NCBI RefSeq assembly: GCF_042650125.1
Contig: NZ_JBHSAP010000007.1
Coordinates: 756,436 to 820,435, forward strand
Length of the DNA stretch: 64,000 nucleotides
Source of the DNA: Salinithrix halophila
Lineage (GTDB): Bacteria > Bacillota > Bacilli > Thermoactinomycetales > DSM-45169
Direction: 5' to 3'
Within the stretch, counting starts at the first letter, position 1. Every line of letters begins with the position of its first letter. Of this stretch, positions 35,208 to 43,623 are shown piece by piece. Below the pieces are notes generated by a model. It saw only the letters and a program-made list of their open reading frames with translations. It was not told the origin of the DNA and did no database searches. A program made the position numbers and the translations under genes.

Positions 35208-36083
35208 TTGATTCGGATTAAACCCGTCAGCCGCTTGTCCCCCGAGGAGGGGACGGCGCTCTGGAATGAAGGGTTTCAGGGCTATGCCCTGGATATGACC
35301 CTTACTCCTGACCTATATACAGCTCGATTCGCCCTCGAAGGGCTTTCCCCATCCCTCTCCCTCGCCGCTTTCGAAGAGAACGAACCCGCCGGGTTTGTCA
35401 TGAGCGGTAAACGAGAGCAAAAGGGACAACTTATCGCCTGGAATGGCGGCACCGGGATCGTCCCCCGTTTTCGCCGCCGGGGTATCGCTAGGGTCTTGAT
35501 GGAAGCGGCCCTGGAACAGTACCGGAAAGAGGGTGTTTCCACCGCCCAGGTTGAAGCCATCACACAAAACGAACGGGCACTCCGCCTTTACCGGGAACTG
35601 GGATACCAGGAGACAGACCGCCTGATCACCCTGCGGTGGGAAAACCCGGATGCTCCCCCTAACTTCCCATCCGACACCGATTATTTCTGCCGGCCCGCTC
35701 CGCCAAGAGAAGCTGCCGGCCTTTCCTTCTACCGCTGGGAAGCTCCATGGCAGTGCCAGTGGTCCAACCCCGCCGGTGTGGAGGGCTGGATCGTGGAGAA
35801 CGAACACCGTGAAACGGTAGGTTATGCCCTATACCGGACCGGGACGAATTCCGAGGGATACTTACAGGCTGTTACACTTCTCCAAGCGAATGTCCTTCCC
35901 GACCATCCGGACGGAGAAGGGGTGATGAAAGCAGCCCTCCGCCCCCTCTTCCTGCCCGGAAGTCTGTCCCGTTCCGCTTTTAACCTGCCCACCTCCAATG
36001 ACTTTCTTCTCGGTCTGTTAAAAGAAGCCGGATTCCAACCCTTGGTTGAACAAGTCGCTTTTGCAATGGATCTGGAAGAATAA
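35208..36083 (+). CDS. GNAT-family N-acetyltransferase
   Basis: TTG start eight bases after TTTGGAGG gives 291 residues. The acetyl-CoA site appears as VPRFRRRGIARVLMEAAL (the R/Q-x-x-G-x-G/A pyrophosphate loop) in the N-terminal half, followed by ITQNERALRLYRELGY. The C-terminal 130 residues resemble a second, degenerate GNAT domain, an arrangement seen in several Bacillus proteins. The substrate is unknown. A terminator follows. Confidence 0.8.
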   Translation: MIRIKPVSRLSPEEGTALWNEGFQGYALDMTLTPDLYTARFALEGLSPSLSLAAFEENEPAGFVMSGKREQKGQLIAWNGGTGIVPRFRRRGIARVLMEAALEQYRKEGVSTAQVEAITQNERALRLYRELGYQETDRLITLRWENPDAPPNFPSDTDYFCRPAPPREAAGLSFYRWEAPWQCQWSNPAGVEGWIVENEHRETVGYALYRTGTNSEGYLQAVTLLQANVLPDHPDGEGVMKAALRPLFLPGSLSRSAFNLPTSNDFLLGLLKEAGFQPLVEQVAFAMDLEE

Positions 36084-36105
36084 AATGCCGCACAAGGATT
36101 GAACC

Positions 36106-36140
36106 AAACAGCTCCCAACCTTGTAAAAGGGGAGCTGTTT
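36106..36140 (+). terminator. terminator of the GNAT gene
   Basis: AAACAGCTCCC / GGGGAGCTGTTT stem. Confidence 0.7.
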
Positions 36141-36152
36141 GTCGTAAACAAC

Positions 36153-36177
36153 AAAAAAACCGCCGTTTCCGGCGGGA
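36153..36177 (-). terminator. terminator of the zinc-ribbon-like gene
   Basis: Minus-strand CCGCCGGAAACGGCGG followed by TTTTTTT. Confidence 0.8.
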
Positions 36178-36189
36178 GTCGTGAACCCT

Positions 36190-36606
36190 CTATTGTGCGT
36201 TTGTCTTTTGATAACGTTTAAACCGATCCCCGAGAACCTGAAGCCGGCTTTTTAACGCTCGTTCCCACTCTTTATCTTGCATCTGTTTGGCGACACCCAT
36301 TAAATCGAGGGCCATGTCAATCTGCTCCCGAAGCACCGATTCCGGTTGCCCTTGTTGAAAACTGGTACAGCATTCCTTCCATTCGGCGATCATCGAATCA
36401 TCGATATACTCCTTCAGATTGACTTCCCGGGCTCTATCTCCCTGAGCATATTCCATCAACAGCTCAAACTCTTCTTTCACCGCATGGTGAACTTCCACCT
36501 GATGACAGACCGGGCAATACAGCAGGGGAACATTATGCACCAATGTCGAACCTTGTCGCAACGTTCCAACCGCCCCCACCATTGCAGCCCCGCAGCAAAA
36601 ACCCAT
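36190..36606 (-). CDS. hypothetical protein with a possible zinc ribbon
   Basis: The ATG beginning MGFCCGAAM was chosen because GGGGAGG lies upstream; 138 residues result. Paired cysteines (FCCG near the N-terminus and YCPVC about residue 30-34) could bind one zinc ion, as in YgiT-type fingers. The rest is helical and charged (EEFELLMEYAQGDRARE, SVLREQIDMALDLMGVAKQM). No family can be named with confidence. Single gene with its own terminator. Confidence 0.6.
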   Translation of the reverse strand: MGFCCGAAMVGAVGTLRQGSTLVHNVPLLYCPVCHQVEVHHAVKEEFELLMEYAQGDRAREVNLKEYIDDSMIAEWKECCTSFQQGQPESVLREQIDMALDLMGVAKQMQDKEWERALKSRLQVLGDRFKRYQKTNAQ

Positions 36607-36795
36607 GGTTTCCCCCGCCTCCCCTTTCGGAAATTTCAATCTATATCGGGTTTAGCGATGCACAAACACGTGATTTAGGTGTATTGTACCACATTCAGTC
36701 GCTGTGAAAACCCGTTTTGTTATTCTCTCTCACGTCATTCTTCGCCATGATTCGACGGGAAATCCTGCTTTTTACGCCCTCTAATTGAATAAAAA

Positions 36796-36820
36796 AAAAC
36801 CGGCATTCGCTGCCGGTTTT
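36796..36820 (-). terminator. terminator of the redoxin-gcvH operon
   Basis: AAAACCGGCATTCGCTGCCGGTTTT with a long A/T run. Confidence 0.85.
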
Positions 36821-36827
36821 CCGAGGA

Positions 36828-37214
36828 TCAGTCTTCAGAGACCATCGCCTGATACTTGTCCGCATCCATCAATTTTTCCAGCTCCGAGGAGTCGGATACT
36901 TCAAGGACGATCATCCAGCCACCTTCATAGGGGGTTTCATTGACGTTCTCTGGGGAGTCTTCCAGGTCGCCATTCACTTCCACGACTTTTCCGCTTACAG
37001 GAGCATATAGTTCAGAGACCGTTTTAACAGATTCAACGCTCCCAAAGGGGGCGTTGGCTTCTAGTTCGTCCCCCACTTCCGGTAACTCGACGAAGACGAT
37101 GTCACCCAGCTCCGACTGTGCAAAATCGGTGATCCCGATCCGTACTTTGTTGCCCCCTTCATCCTTTACCCACTCGTGTTCCTCGCTGTATCGAAGTTCT
37201 TTGGGCAGGTTCAT
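36828..37214 (-). CDS. gcvH: glycine cleavage system protein H
   Basis: 128 residues, standard length. The lipoylated Lys lies in SVESVKTVSELYAPVSGKV. The H protein shuttles the aminomethyl group between P, T and L proteins. In Firmicutes it is also the entry point for lipoate assembly (octanoyl is moved from GcvH to E2 subunits), so it serves the pdh E2 subunit as well. No gcvP or gcvT lies in this window. It follows the redoxin gene by 14 bases. Confidence 0.94.
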   Translation of the reverse strand: MNLPKELRYSEEHEWVKDEGGNKVRIGITDFAQSELGDIVFVELPEVGDELEANAPFGSVESVKTVSELYAPVSGKVVEVNGDLEDSPENVNETPYEGGWMIVLEVSDSSELEKLMDADKYQAMVSED

Positions 37215-37228
37215 CCAGATCCCTCCGC

Positions 37229-37678
37229 TTACTCGTTAGTCCCCAGGACGCGTTCCAGGGGCTTTTTCATCATCGAGAGAGCCTTTTCACCGGCAGAGCG
37301 ATGGCGCAACTGGCCCTCTTCATCGAAAAGGTAGTACGCTGGAACAAATTCGTTCTCGAAGGCATCGACAATGGTATGTTGGTTGTCAATCGCCTGGGGA
37401 TGGGTCATTTCGTATTTTTCGATAGTCTCTTTGACCGGACCCGCTTCTAAATCTTTCTCGGAGCGGGGCATGTGGATACCGACCACTCGGAGGCCCTTAT
37501 CCTTGTATTCGTCCCGGATTTTCAGGACATCAGGCATACTCTGTTTGCACAGACCGCAACTGACAGACCAAAAGTGGATAAGAATCGGCTTACCGGCCAA
37601 ATCCTCTTTGCTGACCTCGCCGTTCACCCATTCGGTAGCGCCTTTCAGCTCAGGCATTTCGGTACGTAAACGCAAAGC
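37229..37678 (-). CDS. TlpA-like thioredoxin-family protein (cytoplasmic)
   Basis: 149 residues with the thioredoxin fold of the TlpA/ResA group: HFWSVSCGLCKQSMPDVLKI carries a CxxC (Cys-Gly-Leu-Cys), followed by VVGIHMPRSEKD and the cis-Pro region FVPAYYLFDEEG. No signal peptide or anchor is visible, so it works in the cytoplasm. ATG after GGAGGAGG. It is in an operon with gcvH, an uncommon pairing that may mean it protects or reduces the lipoyl group; that is inference. Confidence 0.85.
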   Translation of the reverse strand, partial: ALRLRTEMPELKGATEWVNGEVSKEDLAGKPILIHFWSVSCGLCKQSMPDVLKIRDEYKDKGLRVVGIHMPRSEKDLEAGPVKETIEKYEMTHPQAIDNQHTIVDAFENEFVPAYYLFDEEGQLRHRSAGEKALSMMKKPLERVLGTNE

Positions 37679-37768
37679 CATGGTGCAAGAACCTCCTCCA
37701 TTGTCAACCATGCGGATACATTCTGTCCACCCTAGTATGAACCGGTCTTATCGACTTATCCCCCTGTT

Positions 37769-37800
37769 GAAAAAGGACCTAACGGCAAGGTTAGGCCCTT
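37769..37800 (-). terminator. terminator of the peroxiredoxin gene
   Basis: Minus-strand GGGCCTAACCTTGCCGTTAGGTCC followed by TTTTT. Confidence 0.8.
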
Positions 37801-37816
37801 TGGATCGCCTGTCCGA

Positions 37817-38356
37817 TCAGAGGGTTTTTTGACCCGGTTTCCAGTCGGAGGGACACAGACCCCCGGTTTGCAAGGCCTGCAGGACACGCAGGGTCTCATC
37901 TACGCTGCGGCCGACATTGTTGTCGGTCACGACTTGGTAACGGACAACCCCTTCCGGGTCGATGATGAACAGACCGCGCAGAGCAATCCCTTCGTCTTCG
38001 AGGAGGACGCCGTAGTCGCGGGCTACTTTATGGGTCGTGTCCGCACCGAGCGGGTATTTGATGTCACCCAGGCCGTTTTCATCCCGCGGGGTGTTGATCC
38101 AGGCCCGATGGGAGAACTTGCTGTCGGTGCTGACACCGATGATGTCACAGTCTAGATCTTGGAATTCCTCATAGCGGTCGGAGAGCGCCGTGATCTCCGT
38201 CGGGCAGACGAAGGTGAAATCCAATGGATAGAAGAAGAGGAGCAGCCATTTCCCTTCATAGTCGGAAAGCTTCACCTTCTCGTCCAGAGTTTCGAGGTTT
38301 TTGGTGCTTTCCATTTCGAAATTCGGTGCGGGCAATCCTACCAAACGAGTCGCCAT
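37817..38356 (-). CDS. ykuU: 2-Cys peroxiredoxin (YkuU-like)
   Basis: 179 residues of the typical 2-Cys class. The peroxidatic Cys lies in DFTFVCPTE and the resolving Cys in GGLCPSDW near the C-terminus. It reduces hydroperoxides using a thioredoxin-like donor; the TlpA-like gene just downstream is a possible partner but has its own transcript. The ATG follows AAGGAGGAAGG; a longer frame has no ribosome binding site. Confidence 0.92.
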   Translation of the reverse strand: MATRLVGLPAPNFEMESTKNLETLDEKVKLSDYEGKWLLLFFYPLDFTFVCPTEITALSDRYEEFQDLDCDIIGVSTDSKFSHRAWINTPRDENGLGDIKYPLGADTTHKVARDYGVLLEDEGIALRGLFIIDPEGVVRYQVVTDNNVGRSVDETLRVLQALQTGGLCPSDWKPGQKTL

Positions 38357-38675
38357 ATGATCCTTCCTCCTTGCGATGATTTCATAATCCACTTCTCTAC
38401 TCTTCCCAGGCAAGCTGGGAGGTAAACATGAGAGGGGAACCCCTATGTATCCTGCACACTTATTAAAATAACATGTTCAAAATCAAAGTCAATACAAAAT
38501 TGAACTGTTTACTAGGTGGGAATGATTCTCACCATGATTGACCGACGGGATGAAAAGTTTTCCTCAGAAAAAAGGAATACGGCGATTTTTGTCAAAACAT
38601 TAATATTGGTTCAATCTTTGCTTCACCTTCCAGCACTATTTTGGTTTTATACAAACCGGAGAGAGGGATCGACGG
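38357..38675. other. divergent intergenic region, peroxiredoxin / 5'-nucleotidase
   Basis: AT-rich, with no gene. GTTCAA at about 38471 and TTGAAC at about 38500 form a spaced inverted pair upstream of the peroxiredoxin gene; no clear PerR box was seen. Confidence 0.4.
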
Positions 38676-40280
38676 ATGAGAATCAAATGGAAATGGATGC
38701 GCGCCTCTCTAGGCGCCCTTTTGTGTGCTGTCGCGGTCGCCGCCCCGACGGGGGCTGTGGATGCATCGACAAAAAAACACCCTAAGCCGGTGAACGTACA
38801 ACTCCTGGCGCTTAATGATTTTCACGGACAACTCAATGTCAGTAAAACCGTCAACGGAAAACCAGCTGGCCGAGCCGACTACCTAGCCTCCCATCTGAAA
38901 CAGCGAGAGGCGGAAAACAAAAACACCTTAATGGTCCATGCCGGGGATATGGTGGGGGCCAGCGCCCCGGTATCGGCGTTAATGCAAGATGAGCCCACAA
39001 TTGAGGTTCTGAACAAATTGGACTTCGATGTAGGTACCGTAGGCAACCATGAATTCGATGAGGGCGTTAAAGAGATGATGCGCCTCATTTACGGCGGCCG
39101 CCACGAGAAAACCGGCTACTTCAAAGGGGCCGACTTCCCTTACACCGCAGCCAATGTTGTCTCTGCCAAGACGAAATCCCCGATCCTCCCGCCCCATGTG
39201 ATCAAACGGGTGAAAGGGGTACCAATCGGGTTTATCGGAGTCGTCACCAAGGAAACCCCCTCAATCGTCACCCCCGACGGGGTCAAAGGGGTAAAGTTCA
39301 CGGATGAAACGAAAGCGATCAACCGTGAAGTGAAAAAGCTAAAGAAAAAAGGCGTCCGGGCGATCGTCGTCTTGGCCCATGAAGGAGGGTTCCAGGATCA
39401 GCAAACCAACCAAATGGAAGGACCCATCGTCCGGATTGCCAAAGATGTCAACGACGAAGTGGATGTCATTGTGGCAGGCCATAGCCACTCCTATCTAAAC
39501 GGGACTGTAGACGGCAAACTCGTGGTGCAATCCTACAGCTCCGGCGCGGCTTTCTCCGATATCGACCTCACCCTGGACCGCCGTACACGGGATATCGTAA
39601 AGAAAAAAGCGGAAGTGGTCACCACTTTCCAAGAAGGATGGAAACCAGACCCCGCTGTGGCGGAAATCGTTTCTCGTTATGAGAAAAAAGTGGCCCCGAT
39701 CATCAACGAAGAAGTCGGTACAGCGGCTAAAACCCTTACCCGGGAGCCCACCCCTGCCGGAGAATCTCCCCTCGGAAACCTGGTGGCCGATGCCCAGCGT
39801 TGGAAGATGAAAACCGACTTCGCCTTCATGAACCCCGGCGGCATTCGGTCCGATCTTGAAGCGGGCAAGGTAACTTGGGGTGACCTCTATACGATGCAGC
39901 CCTTCAACAATGACCTCGTAACGATGAAACTGACCGGAGAGCAGCTGAAACGTCTCCTCAACCAGCAATGGCAAGCTGACAGAACACGCCTCCTTCAGAT
40001 TTCCGGGCTCTCCTATACCTGGGATCCCTCCCGCCCTCTCGGCGACCGTGTCACGGAGCTGAAAAAAACGGATGGCACCCCGATCACCGACGGTGAGACC
40101 TATTCCGTGACCGCCAACAGCTTCATCGCATCCGGCGGCGACGCTTTCACTGTCTTTAAAGAAGGAACGGACAAAGTGGTCGGACCGGTGGATCTGGATG
40201 CCCTGGTGGAGTATATCAAACAATTGCCTCAGCCTTTTTCTGCCGACATCGAGGGAAGAATCAAGAAAGCAGGGAACTGA
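38676..40280 (+). CDS. secreted 5'-nucleotidase / metallophosphoesterase
   Basis: 534 residues with a Sec signal peptide (MRIKWKWMRASLGALLCAV). The N-terminal calcineurin-like phosphoesterase has LNDFHGQL, HAGDMVGAS, VGNHEFDEG and AGHSHSYLNG, which are the dinuclear metal ligands. The C-terminal 5'-nucleotidase domain shows NPGGIRSDL and NSFIASGGDAF. It dephosphorylates extracellular nucleotides (UshA/YfkN group) to nucleosides, which could feed the uridine kinase. There is no sortase signal, so it is released or loosely bound. ATG start; terminator at 40313. Confidence 0.93.
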   Translation: MRIKWKWMRASLGALLCAVAVAAPTGAVDASTKKHPKPVNVQLLALNDFHGQLNVSKTVNGKPAGRADYLASHLKQREAENKNTLMVHAGDMVGASAPVSALMQDEPTIEVLNKLDFDVGTVGNHEFDEGVKEMMRLIYGGRHEKTGYFKGADFPYTAANVVSAKTKSPILPPHVIKRVKGVPIGFIGVVTKETPSIVTPDGVKGVKFTDETKAINREVKKLKKKGVRAIVVLAHEGGFQDQQTNQMEGPIVRIAKDVNDEVDVIVAGHSHSYLNGTVDGKLVVQSYSSGAAFSDIDLTLDRRTRDIVKKKAEVVTTFQEGWKPDPAVAEIVSRYEKKVAPIINEEVGTAAKTLTREPTPAGESPLGNLVADAQRWKMKTDFAFMNPGGIRSDLEAGKVTWGDLYTMQPFNNDLVTMKLTGEQLKRLLNQQWQADRTRLLQISGLSYTWDPSRPLGDRVTELKKTDGTPITDGETYSVTANSFIASGGDAFTVFKEGTDKVVGPVDLDALVEYIKQLPQPFSADIEGRIKKAGN

Positions 40281-40312
40281 TCTCCCCTTGATTCCGGCTA
40301 CATTTCCGGAGT

Positions 40313-40345
40313 AAAAAAGAGCCGTGCTCTCGTACGGCTCTTTTT
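40313..40345. terminator. bidirectional terminator
   Basis: AAAAAGAGCCGTGC / GTACGGCTCTTTTT between convergent genes. Confidence 0.8.
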
Positions 40346-40354
40346 GCATCCATC

Positions 40355-40912
40355 TTAGTTGGTCTTAAGACGGTCGCCCTCTTCCGTTTCAACAATAAAC
40401 TTCTTGCCGTCGAGGGAACCTTTCTCCACTTTGATGTACCGACGGGGGGCTTCATCCTTGGAACTGAGGTCGTCCTTTTTCAGCTGCACAACTACCCTGA
40501 TGACATCGTTATCCAAGAATTGAAGACCTTTGGGGTTCATTTCATATCCCTCGTACTCTTTGTCACTCACCTGAACTAAAAGGACATCTTCATTATCCCA
40601 ATCAAAGCTGTCATCGATATTTCCCGGGTGCTTTTCTTTTGTGTAAACCCAAATCCCACCGCGGGCTTGGCGGTCAGGGGAACCTCCGATCCAATTCACC
40701 GCCTGGAAAGGAATTTCCTCATAGGATTCGTTAACCGACTGAGCGCCCTCGACGCCGTCATCTTCCTTGGATTTGCCAGTATCTTTCTTCTCTTCCGATT
40801 GTACTTCTTGATTCCCGCTTTTTTTATCCGCCTGGCTCAACAAAAGGGAACAACCTGCCAAGATCATCATCATAAGTGCAATGAATACGAATAAGAACCA
40901 TTTCTTCGTCAT
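40355..40912 (-). CDS. hypothetical lipoprotein
   Basis: 185 residues with a signal peptide and lipobox LAGCS (Cys about residue 21). A Lys/Glu/Asp-rich linker follows, then a globular part with NWIGGSPDRQARGGIWVYT and DVLLVQVSDKEYEGYEM. No family is recognised. It should sit on the outer face of the membrane. Confidence 0.7.
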   Translation of the reverse strand: MTKKWFLFVFIALMMMILAGCSLLLSQADKKSGNQEVQSEEKKDTGKSKEDDGVEGAQSVNESYEEIPFQAVNWIGGSPDRQARGGIWVYTKEKHPGNIDDSFDWDNEDVLLVQVSDKEYEGYEMNPKGLQFLDNDVIRVVVQLKKDDLSSKDEAPRRYIKVEKGSLDGKKFIVETEEGDRLKTN

Positions 40913-40987
40913 TGAAAACCTCCATGATCGAATAAATAGACATACATATTCTTAAAGCTACCCAAGCCCTCATGGAGGTGTCAACAC

Positions 40988-41012
40988 AAAAAAACCCGCA
41001 TGAGAGCGGGAT
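40988..41012 (-). terminator. terminator of the SRAP gene
   Basis: Minus-strand CCCGCTCTCATGCGGG followed by TTTTTTT. Confidence 0.8.
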
Positions 41013-41042
41013 CATGTCGCTGGTCGAATATAGAAAGAAAGC

Positions 41043-41732
41043 TTATCCCGCCCGGGCTCCGCCAAGGGGCCGAATCATTTCAGGCCGGTCACTCTTCGAT
41101 GAATTAACCGCTTTGGAAACCGGATAGATCGCCATTTCTTCCGGCTCGTAGGGTTCCAGGAACGGTGCCAGAAGCGCCGGGTCTCCCATCTGCGGATCCA
41201 TCCATGCTTCCTCTTCAGCCTGATGCAGGATGACCGGCATCCGGTTATGGATCTCTTGCATCTTCTCATTGGGTCGAGTGGTGACGATGGTGAAAGAGTA
41301 GCGGGTCTCCCCTGAATCATCCGACCATTGATCCCACAAGCCCGCAAAGGCGAAGAGGGAACCGTTGTCGATGATCACTCGCATCGGCTGTTTTGTACCG
41401 GTGTCGCTTTTCTTCCATTCGTAGAAGCCATCCGCCGGAACCAAGCAACGGTGACGCTGGAATGAACGGCGGAAGGCCGGCTTTTGTGTTAAGGTTTCAC
41501 TCCTTGCATTAATCAGCCGGTTTCCGATGGATGGATCTTTCGCCCAACGAGGAATCAGCCCCCAGCGCATCATCAACAATTGTCGCTTCTCCTTTGCCAC
41601 GATCACCACAGGAACCTCCTGACTCGGGGCAATGTTGTAGCGGGGGGCATGTTCTACGCCCTGGTGTTCATCCACCTGGAACCGCTCCACGATCTCCCCA
41701 AGACCGGCAGTTAAAGTAAAACGGCCGCACAT
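41043..41732 (-). CDS. yedK: SRAP-family abasic-site shield protein (YedK/HMCES type)
   Basis: 229 residues beginning MCGRF: removal of Met exposes Cys2, which cross-links to abasic sites in single-stranded DNA. Other active-site marks are RYNIAPSQ (Asn), INARSET (Glu/Arg) and HNRMPVIL (His). The third Met of a slightly longer frame is the real start, as Cys2 must be N-terminal. The family protects abasic sites during replication. Confidence 0.93.
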   Translation of the reverse strand: MCGRFTLTAGLGEIVERFQVDEHQGVEHAPRYNIAPSQEVPVVIVAKEKRQLLMMRWGLIPRWAKDPSIGNRLINARSETLTQKPAFRRSFQRHRCLVPADGFYEWKKSDTGTKQPMRVIIDNGSLFAFAGLWDQWSDDSGETRYSFTIVTTRPNEKMQEIHNRMPVILHQAEEEAWMDPQMGDPALLAPFLEPYEPEEMAIYPVSKAVNSSKSDRPEMIRPLGGARAG

Positions 41733-41859
41733 GTGCATTCCCCGCTTTCTTTTTTCTTTATCATGACCCTGAGTTCTCTCTTGTCTATTACCGTAATATT
41801 TTCTCGTAAAATCCGTTATTTCCTTTTTTTCACGGTGAAAACTCCCGCCTTATCCCGAA

Positions 41860-43494
41860 CTAAAGCTGGGTATGAGGGACCACGGTGTCATCACACAGCA
41901 CATCTACCAAGGTGACCCTATCGGATGCCAGCGCTGACTGAAGGACGGGTTCTAGTTGTGCAGGATCCTTCACCCGGAGTCCTTCGGCCCCGAAAGATTC
42001 CGCCATCCGAACAAAATCCGGATTATGGAGATCACTTCCTAGGGAGGACAGCCCGGCGGTAATCATCCGGTTCTGTTCCATTGCATAGGTGCCGTTATTC
42101 ATACACAGGATGGTGAGGGGCAGTCCACAACTGACTGCCGTGAGCAGATCGGAGAGCGTGGTGCCGAAACCACCATCCCCGACAAGAGCGATCACTTGCC
42201 TGTCGGGATAGGCCAGTTTGGCTGCCATAGCTGCTGGCAGACCGAACCCTAAGGTCCGCCAGCGTCCGGAGAGGAGAATGTCTTGGCGGACTGCCTGGAA
42301 AATCCGATTGAACCATAAGACGTGGTCGCCGACGTCCAGAGCGATGACGGCATCATCGGCCACGCACCGATTGAGGGCGGCGATGACACGCTGGGGAGGA
42401 ATCGGGCGCTCCTCTGCCGTTGCCTCGGTTTCAATCTGCTCTTTCCACCCCTGGCGCATTTGATTCACACGGCGATTCCAATCTGTCTCTGCTCTTGCCT
42501 GAACCATCGGGGTTAATTGGGAAAGGACAGCCCTCATTTCTCCCGTGACCGGGACGGTCACCGGCACACGCTCACCGATATGTTCGGCAACGGCGTCTAC
42601 CTGGACAATCGGAACAGTGGAAGGGACATAATCCTCCGGCCACCAAGTCGAACCCAGGATGAGACAGCAGTCCGACTCCTTCAAGAGATCCGAAGCGATA
42701 TCGCTCCCTGCCTGTCCCAATCCGCCGATGAACAGGGGATGGTCGTTAGGGACGGCGGAACGAGACGGCATCGTGGTCACAATCGGTGCCCCCATCCTTT
42801 CAGCCAGTTGCAGGAGCGCTTCCTCCGCTCCTTTCACCCCTCGGCCAGCGAGGATCACCGGTCGGCTGGAACCATTCAAGAGGGCTGCTGCCTGACTAAC
42901 ATCCTCCTGCCGGGGTAATGGAGCCGGCTGACTCGGAAACGGAGGAAAGAGGGAGTGATCGACGGTTTGCATCCACAGTTCCTTCGGAACCGAAAGGTGC
43001 GCTACCCCTCCTGAGGCGGTTGCCTGTCGCATCGCTTTGTTAAGAAGCACAGGAAGGGCTTGAGGATCCGCGACCAACGAAGAGAATACGGCCAGCGGCT
43101 GGATCAATCGCTGCTGATCCACCTCCTGCTTGGTTCCTGTTCCGATCTCTTTCCTTTCCACTTGGCCCGTGAGGGCGAGAACCGGCACCCGATCCATATG
43201 GGCATCCCCCAACCCGTTCAGAAGGGAAGTAATTCCAGGACCACTGGTAGCGGTACAGACAGCCATTCGGCCCGTCAGCTTCGCCTCCGCTGACGCCATC
43301 AACGCCGCCGTCATCTCCAACCGGCATCCTACATACCGAATCTCCCCCTGCCTGTCGATTGCGTCCATCAGGGGAAGGGTGGCATCCCCGATTACCCCGT
43401 AGATTCTTTCCACTCCCCATACCGCTAGTTGCTCAACCAGATACTGGGCAGCCATTCGGGAGATAAGCGCAGGTTTTGTCATTGTGATATCCAA
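41860..43494 (-). CDS. thiamine diphosphate enzyme, pyruvate oxidase-like
   Basis: 544 residues. Three domains are visible: pyrimidine-binding with the catalytic Glu in CRLEMTAALMASAEAKLTG, a central FAD-type domain (RPVILAGRGVKGAEE), and the pyrophosphate-binding GDGGFGTTLSDLLTAV...MNN motif. Segment TATSGPGITSLLNGLGDAHMDRVPVLALTG places it in the PoxB/YdaP group rather than biosynthetic acetolactate synthase, but it could be either. The best start is a TTG nine bases after AAAAGGAG, because the first ATG directly abuts that site. Monocistronic. Confidence 0.78.
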   Translation of the reverse strand: MDITMTKPALISRMAAQYLVEQLAVWGVERIYGVIGDATLPLMDAIDRQGEIRYVGCRLEMTAALMASAEAKLTGRMAVCTATSGPGITSLLNGLGDAHMDRVPVLALTGQVERKEIGTGTKQEVDQQRLIQPLAVFSSLVADPQALPVLLNKAMRQATASGGVAHLSVPKELWMQTVDHSLFPPFPSQPAPLPRQEDVSQAAALLNGSSRPVILAGRGVKGAEEALLQLAERMGAPIVTTMPSRSAVPNDHPLFIGGLGQAGSDIASDLLKESDCCLILGSTWWPEDYVPSTVPIVQVDAVAEHIGERVPVTVPVTGEMRAVLSQLTPMVQARAETDWNRRVNQMRQGWKEQIETEATAEERPIPPQRVIAALNRCVADDAVIALDVGDHVLWFNRIFQAVRQDILLSGRWRTLGFGLPAAMAAKLAYPDRQVIALVGDGGFGTTLSDLLTAVSCGLPLTILCMNNGTYAMEQNRMITAGLSSLGSDLHNPDFVRMAESFGAEGLRVKDPAQLEPVLQSALASDRVTLVDVLCDDTVVPHTQL

Positions 43495-43557
43495 TCGAGT
43501 CATCTCCTTTTCGTTGCTTAGTCTGATTCACCGAAATCGATGTAATCCACAGTACGC

Positions 43558-43583
43558 AAAAAAAGAGAGCGGCTATCGCTCTC
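43558..43583 (-). terminator. terminator of nagE
   Basis: Minus-strand GGAGAGCGATAGCCGCTCTC followed by TTTTTTT. Confidence 0.82.
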
Positions 43584-43623
43584 CATTTCGTAGAAAACAT
43601 TTATTAGATCGATTTCAGGGGCC

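Noticed and set aside
38516..38785. An 89-codon frame overlapping the 5'-nucleotidase start
   Set aside because: It lacks a ribosome binding site and overlaps the clear signal peptide of the nucleotidase in another frame.
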